Positions 58,395 through 64,000 of a stretch of DNA of 64,000 bases are shown here, piece after piece. Position 1 is the first letter of the stretch, and every line of letters starts with the position of its first letter. The notes beneath the pieces were generated by a model. That model was not told the DNA's origin. It ran no database searches and was given only the letters and a program-made list of their open reading frames with translations. A program made the translations under genes and the position numbers. The stretch comes from Syntrophomonadaceae bacterium. Its GTDB lineage: Bacteria > Bacillota > Dethiobacteria > DTU022. The DNA lies in contig SKMK01000024.1 in assembly GCA_007121075.1 (NCBI GenBank), positions 1 through 64,000 of the forward strand, written 5' to 3'.

Positions 58395-59528
58395 ATGATC
58401 AAACTTAGACTGGTGGTTATAATTCTAACAGCGGCCCTGCTTCTAATCCCTGTTTTTTCCGTGGCGGCGGATGAAGACTACCCGGTTATGACCCGGGAAG
58501 AATTTGATAACTGGCCAGAGCTGCCTGAATATACCATTTTCAATCCATTTCCCTCCAAAGGTACCAACTGCACCTGGTATGGCCATGGCCGGATGATGCA
58601 GCTGGGGTACTGCCCTTATGCCCTGGACAGCATGCGCTTCAGCGCTTACCGGTGGGCCGACGATGCGGATAGGGGAGCGGAGGTTGTTGAAGAACCGGTA
58701 GCAGGCTCGATCGCTTTTTGGGATAGCGAAGCCTCATTTGGCGGTTCGCTGGGGCACGTGGGCGTGGTTGAAAAAATTAAAGAAGACGGTTCAATCCTGG
58801 TTTCTGATTCAAGCAGTTCACGAAGTGCTTACAACCTGTTCTCGATTGACCCGGATGACAGGAGATGGCCGACAGCCTTTATTACGGTCCCTGAAGGCCC
58901 GGGGCGGTCTCAAAAATTTTCACCGCAAGAAACAGTCCGGACTACTGCCGTTAACCTTTATTTCCGTCTGGAAGGGGTGGACCAGGATCCGGTTTTAGTA
59001 CCGCAACACACGGAAGCATTAATTAAGGCACATCCAAGTAACGGTATTTTCGCATCGCAGGCCTGGAGCACTTCTTCATATCACTACTGGTGGTATGCAT
59101 CGGTGGAAATTGAAGGGGAACTAAAAAACGGCTGGCTGGCCGAAACATACCTGGAATTTTTCGCTGCCCCTGACCCGGAACAAAATCAGGATGAAAAGGA
59201 TTCCGAAAAAAATCCAAAAGATGGGTCTGGCCATGAAGAGGAAAACACCCCAAAAGATATTGATGAAAATGACGAAGCGAAAAATATCCCGGAAGATGCT
59301 GATAAAAATGAAGAAAATTCCTTCCCGGAACCGAATCAAATTCCGGGCGATATTGACGGCGATGGTAACGTAGATGTCCTGGATGTAACCCTGGCCATGC
59401 AGCATGTCCTGAACATAGTGGATTTAACCGGGAAACAGGTGGAAGCCGCCGACCTGAATGGTGACGGCATCGTTGATGTGCGGGATGTGGTTCTGATTAT
59501 GCAGCAGGCCCTGGGGTTAAACGGTTGA
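58395..59528 (+). CDS. secreted CHAP-domain peptidoglycan hydrolase with SH3-like and dockerin domains
   Basis: A 377-residue exported protein. Signal peptide at 1-25 (ending SVAADE). A CHAP amidase/endopeptidase follows: NCTWYGHGRMMQLG with catalytic Cys near 58 and GHVGVVEKI with His near 120. Residues ~185-260 resemble a bacterial SH3 domain (TTAVNLYFR...WYASVEI...GWLAETYLEFF). Then an acidic Asn/Glu/Lys/Pro linker, and a dockerin at 315-377 with two calcium loops, DIDGDGNVDVLDVTLAMQHV and DLNGDGIVDVRDVVLIMQQA. The dockerin would attach it to a cohesin protein. CTGGAAGGGAC precedes the ATG. Confidence 0.9.
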   Translation: MIKLRLVVIILTAALLLIPVFSVAADEDYPVMTREEFDNWPELPEYTIFNPFPSKGTNCTWYGHGRMMQLGYCPYALDSMRFSAYRWADDADRGAEVVEEPVAGSIAFWDSEASFGGSLGHVGVVEKIKEDGSILVSDSSSSRSAYNLFSIDPDDRRWPTAFITVPEGPGRSQKFSPQETVRTTAVNLYFRLEGVDQDPVLVPQHTEALIKAHPSNGIFASQAWSTSSYHYWWYASVEIEGELKNGWLAETYLEFFAAPDPEQNQDEKDSEKNPKDGSGHEEENTPKDIDENDEAKNIPEDADKNEENSFPEPNQIPGDIDGDGNVDVLDVTLAMQHVLNIVDLTGKQVEAADLNGDGIVDVRDVVLIMQQALGLNG

Positions 59529-59580
59529 GTCATTAAAGCATAAGGCAACCAGCCAGGAAATGTAATGTGTACAAAAAAAG

Positions 59581-59600
59581 AAGCCCGATTTTACGGGCTT
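59581..59600 (-). terminator. terminator of the secreted repeat-protein gene
   Basis: AAGCCCG (59581-59587) and CGGGCTT (59594-59600) pair; on the minus strand TTCTTTTTTT follows. It ends the gene at 59672 and may also serve the CHAP gene from the other side. Confidence 0.85.
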
Positions 59601-59671
59601 TAAGCTTCTATCCTAAACTATGGGGAGGGATAGATATATTGATGATAGCTTTTATGCCATCTAATTTATGA

Positions 59672-60280
59672 TTAATTTCCCGGATTTCCGGGTTTTCCTG
59701 CACCTTCGGGACGGCCCCTGTTGCTATTATTTCCGGCGCCGGCGCTGTTATTGGCATTCCTGGCTGCTTCGGAAACACTCTGTCCAAACTCTGCTCCATT
59801 GTCACGCGCTTGACTGGCAACTGCCTGGCCGAAAGCTTTTCCATCTTCCGGGGTTAATTCTTCTTCTCCGGTCAAAGCTTCGTGGACTGCCTTAGCAACT
59901 TCCGACCGCTCATTGCCATTATCGCCTTCGTTCTGAGCTTTGGCAGCTTCCCGGGCCGCTTCCGAAACTAACTCACCCAGGTTGATCTCCTCGTCTTGAG
60001 CTCTTGCCGATACTTTTTCTCCGAAAGTGGTGTCCAGATCTTTGGGGGACGTGGCATCTCCGCTGAGGGCATTATGGACGGCTTCTGAAACAGAGAGTGG
60101 TTCTTCCTCAGCCCCGTATTCATTTTCTTCGTTGGGGTCAGTTTCATCCTCTTCAGGATTAGTAGCATCGGTCTCAGCGTTCAAACCAAACACTCCTGTC
60201 GCTGGAGAATACCCGGCAAAGGCAATCCCGCTGCCGGCTAAAACAACAATTAACAGTGCAATAATTAATGTTTTGCTCAT
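59672..60280 (-). CDS. secreted two-repeat protein under c-di-GMP riboswitch control
   Basis: A 202-residue exported protein with a signal peptide (residues 1-22, ending AFAG) and an acidic linker (~35-60). Two repeats follow: SVSEAVHNALSG...FGEKVSARAQ...LGELVSEAAREA (about 63-112) and EVAKAVHEALTG...FGQAVASQAR...FGQSVSEAARNA (about 127-175). Each is a pair of amphipathic helices. The C terminus is Asn/Gly/Pro-rich. Alanine-rich helices suggest a surface or matrix protein. GGAGGCAG precedes the ATG, and a class I c-di-GMP riboswitch lies 72 bases upstream. Confidence 0.82.
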   Translation of the reverse strand: MSKTLIIALLIVVLAGSGIAFAGYSPATGVFGLNAETDATNPEEDETDPNEENEYGAEEEPLSVSEAVHNALSGDATSPKDLDTTFGEKVSARAQDEEINLGELVSEAAREAAKAQNEGDNGNERSEVAKAVHEALTGEEELTPEDGKAFGQAVASQARDNGAEFGQSVSEAARNANNSAGAGNNSNRGRPEGAGKPGNPGN

Positions 60281-60351
60281 GGTTCGATCTGCCTCCTTAT
60301 TAAGTCAGGGCCAAACTTAGTGCCACGGGATTTAATGCCGGTTGAAAACCA

Positions 60352-60436
60352 GATTCGGCAGCCTGGCGATCCTGGTTCGTTTCCAAACTGTAGACCCATG
60401 GCTTTGCGCGCTTTCCTTTCGGAAAAGTTGCCTTTA
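60352..60436 (-). ncRNA. c-di-GMP-I (GEMM) riboswitch
   Basis: The minus-strand RNA reads AAGGCAACUUUUCCGAAAGG, then AAAGCGCGCAAAGCCAUGGG, UCUAC, a variable arm, then CCAGGAUCGCCAGGCUGCCG. This matches class I: a GAAA tetraloop on a U/C-rich stem, the GCAAAGCC joining segment and the final GCC...CUGCCGA. It controls the secreted repeat protein. Confidence 0.9.
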
Positions 60437-60699
60437 TCGTTTGGTTCTGCTCATGTTTTATGTAAATAATACCTAAGTATGTTTGCTATGTCAACATTCA
60501 TGATGGAAAATTAATTCCTGATCTTGGCCTTGAAAAAGGAGAAACAGCAACAAAGTAGAATTGAATAGTAAAAACATAATAATGTGAAAACTGTAATGAT
60601 TGCGAGAAAAACTGAAATGACCCGCTTTCAGGAAGGGCTTATATGCTTATAAGGTCTAGCGGCCTTAAATAGTTATTTCATATTTCAGGAGGTGTGGTT

Positions 60700-61968
60700 A
60701 TGAGTTCTGAGCAGTTTAATATTGATGTTTCAAAAGTAGCTGAAATTAATGATTTCCTGGCCGATCCCAATAACCACCTGGTAAATGAACTTGTAAAAGT
60801 GGTCAACAAATACGGTACTGTTGATGAAATTAACACTGCAGCTGAAGAAGCGAAAAAATTATCCAGCTTAATGGAACGCCTTGACAACCTGGGTTCACCC
60901 TACTTAAAAGATCTGGACTGGTTAATCGGAGCAAGGGACAAGGGTGAATTTGTGCCGGTTTCTGATTTTTACCGGGATGTATTGGGTGAATCTGCAGACC
61001 TGGCAGGCATGTCTTTTAATGAAGGCAATGCGGTAACCCTTGAAATCAGTGCCCTGCAGTACTTCCCCTGGCTGATCAGCGAAGCCAAACGATCCATAGG
61101 AAAAAGAGAAATTATGCCTGGACGCTATATCCGGGTCCGCAAAATGAAAGAGCAGGAACGTGACCAGGGCGACATTCTGGCAGTTGCGGTGGCTATGCAG
61201 GTAATTGGGGCCAGCTATGTGGAGAGCCTTGATACGAAAGGCACAGATGGGGCGAATATCCACCTTGGCGGTCCTGAAACCATTACCGGTTATTTTGGCG
61301 GCATCGGCCAACCCAACGACTATGCCCTGATGTGGGTCGACGAGCTGCTTTACTATTACACCCGGTACGGAATTAATGAAGTCCTGAATATCAACGCGGG
61401 AACTATTTTACTGGGTTACCTCCTCTATAAGATGGGCATAAATATCAAGTTTAAAATTTCGGTTTTTATGGGTAATGACAATCCCTATTCGGTCTTATGG
61501 ACCCTGCTCATGGCCAGAATGCTTTCCAGGGAAGACGAGACCACTCCCCTGGTCGGTTTCAACTTGAGCAATTCGGTTAACAACAAAACCCTTGAATTGA
61601 CCTCGGCTGTCCGGCGCCAGCTGGGCCTGGAAAACAAGGTCCGCATTGAACATCACATCACGGAGACCAAAAAGAGCATTGTCCGTCAGCCCTATGACCG
61701 CCTGGATGAGTTGATTGATATCGCCGGCACAGTCCCTAATATATCAGCCAAACATGAAGGAGGGTATCCCGACATGGAAGAGGAGTTGGATCACCCTTCC
61801 GATATCCTCGATTATTTCCGCGACAAGGACGAAATAACTGCAGCGGGGGATATGGAGGCGCTGGAAAACAATTACCTGATCAAGCACCAGGCTGTGAACC
61901 GGACAGCGAGAAAACTGGTTGAAAACGGCCTTTCCTTTACTGGCGCCAGGAACTTGCACCGGCGTTAA
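60700..61968 (+). CDS. unknown conserved-looking soluble protein
   Basis: A 422-residue protein that I do not recognise. The N terminus is helical and charged. A middle part (~115-300) alternates strands and helices with glycine-rich turns (HLGGPETITGYFGGIGQ, VLNINAGTILLGYLLYKMG, VFMGNDNPYSVLWTLLMARM), like a TIM barrel. Charged and polar residues at turn ends (SLDTKGTDGAN; IEHHITETKK) could form an active site. No membrane segment or signal peptide. ATG 60700 has AGGAGG at ideal distance; GTG 60694 would be too close. Single gene. Confidence 0.75.
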   Translation: MSSEQFNIDVSKVAEINDFLADPNNHLVNELVKVVNKYGTVDEINTAAEEAKKLSSLMERLDNLGSPYLKDLDWLIGARDKGEFVPVSDFYRDVLGESADLAGMSFNEGNAVTLEISALQYFPWLISEAKRSIGKREIMPGRYIRVRKMKEQERDQGDILAVAVAMQVIGASYVESLDTKGTDGANIHLGGPETITGYFGGIGQPNDYALMWVDELLYYYTRYGINEVLNINAGTILLGYLLYKMGINIKFKISVFMGNDNPYSVLWTLLMARMLSREDETTPLVGFNLSNSVNNKTLELTSAVRRQLGLENKVRIEHHITETKKSIVRQPYDRLDELIDIAGTVPNISAKHEGGYPDMEEELDHPSDILDYFRDKDEITAAGDMEALENNYLIKHQAVNRTARKLVENGLSFTGARNLHRR

Positions 61969-62279
61969 ATTACATTAATGTTCGTGTTCGCAGCCTGCTG
62001 TGCTCCGGGTTATCTCAAAGTCTAGTCCGGTATAACCCTGTTTTCCGGGAGAGGGGGGCAGCCTTTACAAGCCCTGGAGAGGCGATAATGAATTGATATC
62101 AATGAACAGGAAAAAGGTGAATTATGTTGAGATGTTCATGTAAATGATTGCCTTGAATGAGCCAAATCTCCTGCCCATTTCCGAGCAAAAGGCGGCCGAC
62201 TTATGTGTGCCGAAAGTTTAAATACCGGCTCTTCGGGCCGATGTTTTCCTGGAACAAGTTTTTAAGGTATAATCCTGTT
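61969..62279. other. intergenic region, nothing identified
   Basis: About 310 bases with no convincing gene, hairpin or known RNA. In-frame codons upstream of the U32 start (62157-62279) encode a basic stretch that does not look like the family. Confidence 0.4.
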
Positions 62280-63515
62280 ATGGAATTGTTAGCGCCTGCT
62301 GGAAACCTGGAAAAATTGAAAACGGCGGTTCGTTTTGGGGCGGATGCTGTTTACTGCGGCGCCGGCCCTTACTCTCTCCGTGTGCCCGAAGCCTCCCTAT
62401 CTCCCGAAGAGCTTGCCGAAGGAATCCGTTTTGCCCGTCATCATGGCAGCAGGGTCTACCTGGCTATGAACATCTTTCCTTTTGACGAAGACTTTGATGG
62501 TATGCTTGCTTATTTTAAAAAGGCAGTAGATATGGGGGTTGATGCCGTGATCTTTTCTGATCCCGGCCTTTTTTACGTCCTCTCCCGGCTTGAGACCGGG
62601 GTGGAGTTTCATTTGAGCACCCAGGCCAACACTACCAACTCGGAGAGCGCCCGGTTTTGGAAGGAACAGGGTGTGAGCCGGATTATCCTGGCCCGGGAAC
62701 TCAGCCTGGAACAGGTCAGTGCAATCAAAAAGCAGGTTCCGGGCATTGAACTGGAGGTTTTTATTCACGGAGCTATGTGCGTGGCTTTTTCCGGCCGCTG
62801 CCTGCTGTCTTCTATACTTACTGGCCGTTCTGCCAACCGTGGATTATGCACCCAGCCCTGCCGCTGGGAATACCGGCTGCGGGAAGTGGACCGGGAAGAG
62901 GAACTTGCCATACACGAGGACGAAAGGGGCAGTTATATCCTGAATTCAAGGGATCTCTGTATGATCGAGCATATCCCTGAGCTGGTTGCTGCGGGCGTGG
63001 ATGGCCTAAAAATTGAGGGCCGCATGAAAACCGCTTATTATGTAGCGGCTGTTACCCGTATCTACAGGGCTGCCCTGGATCACTATTATGATCCGGCTGT
63101 CAGTTATGAATTTGATCCCCGGTGGCGGGAAGAGCTGAAAAAAGTGCCACATCGTCCTTACACCACCGGCTTTTATTTTCCCGATCGGGATAATAAAACA
63201 GAGGATACCTGGAAAGCTTCGCCAACTAGAAAATATGATTTTGTGGGTACGGTTGACGAGCATAATCTTGACGGGAATACTATTAAAATTATGGCCCGGA
63301 ACCGGTTTTCAAAAGGAGATACCCTGGAAATACTCGAACCCACCCACGTTGAGGTGTTAAAAGTCAAGGTGGATCAAATAATCGATGAGCGGACTGGAAT
63401 TTCCCTGGAACAGGCTCATAACAGCTATGTGGTCAGGATACCGCTTACAGAAAAACCAGGATATAAAATAAGCCGTCATTCTATTGTCAGGTCAGGGGGG
63501 GCAGAAAACAGCTAA
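62280..63515 (+). CDS. peptidase U32 family protein
   Basis: A 411-residue protein. ATG 62280 (MELLAPAGNLEKLKTAVRFGADAVYCG) gives the canonical N terminus, so the longer frame from 62157 is not used. The U32 signature is ELEVFIHGAMCVAFSGRCLLSS, followed by GRSANRGLCTQPCRW with the cysteines that bind an Fe-S cluster, then LKIEGRMKTAYYVA. Bacterial members (TrhP, RlhA) help hydroxylate tRNA or rRNA, while others are described as collagenases. The C-terminal beta domain (~330-400) fits TrhP/YrrO-type proteins. Confidence 0.93.
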   Translation: MELLAPAGNLEKLKTAVRFGADAVYCGAGPYSLRVPEASLSPEELAEGIRFARHHGSRVYLAMNIFPFDEDFDGMLAYFKKAVDMGVDAVIFSDPGLFYVLSRLETGVEFHLSTQANTTNSESARFWKEQGVSRIILARELSLEQVSAIKKQVPGIELEVFIHGAMCVAFSGRCLLSSILTGRSANRGLCTQPCRWEYRLREVDREEELAIHEDERGSYILNSRDLCMIEHIPELVAAGVDGLKIEGRMKTAYYVAAVTRIYRAALDHYYDPAVSYEFDPRWREELKKVPHRPYTTGFYFPDRDNKTEDTWKASPTRKYDFVGTVDEHNLDGNTIKIMARNRFSKGDTLEILEPTHVEVLKVKVDQIIDERTGISLEQAHNSYVVRIPLTEKPGYKISRHSIVRSGGAENS

Positions 63516-63633
63516 AACTAGCATTGCTTAAGCATAGTGGAAGTGATAAGATCTAACCCAGGCAGTTATGCTGATCGTATGTGAATAGTTTTATCCAGAT
63601 ACGGGCATGACCCGGTTAAGGGGGCGATAACAG

Positions 63634-64000
63634 ATGAAATTGATTGATAAATATGTACCGATGTTGATCGCTGTTTTGGTTGGGTGTGCTTTTCTGGGCT
63701 TTGCTTTGACCCAAAATGCCTTTGCAAACAACGCTGACAATGACGATTTAGGGAACAACTTTGAAATGGAACAGGAAGCGGGGACTTCCGGGGGGACGGT
63801 CAGGCGTCATATTGATATCAGCAGTGGCTGGTCGGGAGCTTATCTCCATGAGAATATGACCGTTGAAGGCAAAGCGGAAATAAAAGAGAGTTTTAGTATG
63901 AGTAACCTCAAAGCGGGTTCAGGAAGCAGCCGGGGAACCGGTTCGGGCACTGGCAATTCAGGCTCAGGAAGTGAGAGCGCTACCGGAGTGGCCGGCGAAA
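63634..64000 (+). CDS. secreted protein, unnamed paralog family (copy 2), partial
   Basis: ATG 63634 behind AAGGGGGCG opens a frame that runs off the right edge after 122 codons. It has a signal peptide (hydrophobic ~8-30, then NAFANN). The block EQEAGTSGGTVRRHIDISSG, then WSGAYLHENMTVEGKAEI and FSMSNL closely matches the protein at 40583-41104. After it comes a Gly/Ser/Thr-rich low-complexity stretch (residues ~92-122), which copy 1 lacks. Function unknown; the C terminus is not in the window. Confidence 0.8.
   Translation, partial: MKLIDKYVPMLIAVLVGCAFLGFALTQNAFANNADNDDLGNNFEMEQEAGTSGGTVRRHIDISSGWSGAYLHENMTVEGKAEIKESFSMSNLKAGSGSSRGTGSGTGNSGSGSESATGVAGE

Noticed and set aside
1-64000. CRISPR arrays, tRNA or rRNA genes, prophage
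   Set aside because: No spaced direct repeats, cloverleaf sequences, rRNA cores or phage structural genes were seen on reading the window.

Overview
The window looks like chromosomal DNA of an anaerobic, selenocysteine-using bacterium of the Bacillota (Clostridia). The signs are strong Shine-Dalgarno sequences, moderate GC, a Stickland-type D-proline reductase locus with two in-frame UGA (Sec) codons, a third UGA-containing gene of the HesB-like selenoprotein family, and many clostridial protein families (DUF1670, C_GCAxxG_C_C, BKACE, CoxE/MoxR, DUF169, peptidase U32). No rRNA, tRNA, CRISPR array, prophage or intact transposon was seen. Selenocysteine machinery genes are not in the window.

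Layout: 1-1.3 kb, a DUF1670 gene cut by the left edge. 1.8-6.7 kb, a TetR-controlled resistance-type operon (tetR, a rifampicin-phosphotransferase/PEP-synthase-like enzyme, an MFS exporter) with two near-identical operators. 7.6-12.9 kb, the prdC-prdA-prdB-prdD-prdE operon: PrdC and PrdB contain Sec, and PrdA carries the cysteine that becomes the pyruvoyl cofactor. 12.9-25 kb, mixed small operons: hydrolases, thioesterases, a fused hydroxyacyl-CoA dehydrogenase/enoyl-CoA hydratase, pcm, an SfsA-DUF123 fusion and an RlpA-like protein. 25-33 kb, decayed genes, a HepT-like protein, a MoxR/VWA pair, Fe-S proteins and DUF169. 33-42 kb, an M23 peptidase, tenA, an antiporter with a PII-like partner, a cold-shock protein, an amino-acid racemase-like protein, purC, Smr and BKACE genes. 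43-45.6 kb, thiM-thiE-HAD behind a TPP riboswitch. 45.7-49.9 kb, an MFS transporter, phosphatases, the HesB-like selenoprotein and a C_GCAxxG_C_C protein. 50.2-53.1 kb, an unrecognised fused B12-binding protein in an operon with a glycerol-dehydrogenase-like protein that has lost a metal ligand. 53-64 kb, hydrolases, unknown proteins, a CHAP-dockerin protein, a secreted repeat protein behind a c-di-GMP-I riboswitch, a peptidase U32 and, at the right edge, a secreted protein paralogous to one at 40.6 kb.

Four decayed genes are visible (PAS/GGDEF, PIF1-type helicase, Mop/TOBE, IS256-type transposase start). Three otherwise normal genes seem to start at AUU or AUC behind ideal Shine-Dalgarno sequences. 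The least explained items are the B12/GldA-like pair, the secreted paralog family and several structured intergenic segments. All family assignments come from reading the translated sequence by eye; no database search was run.
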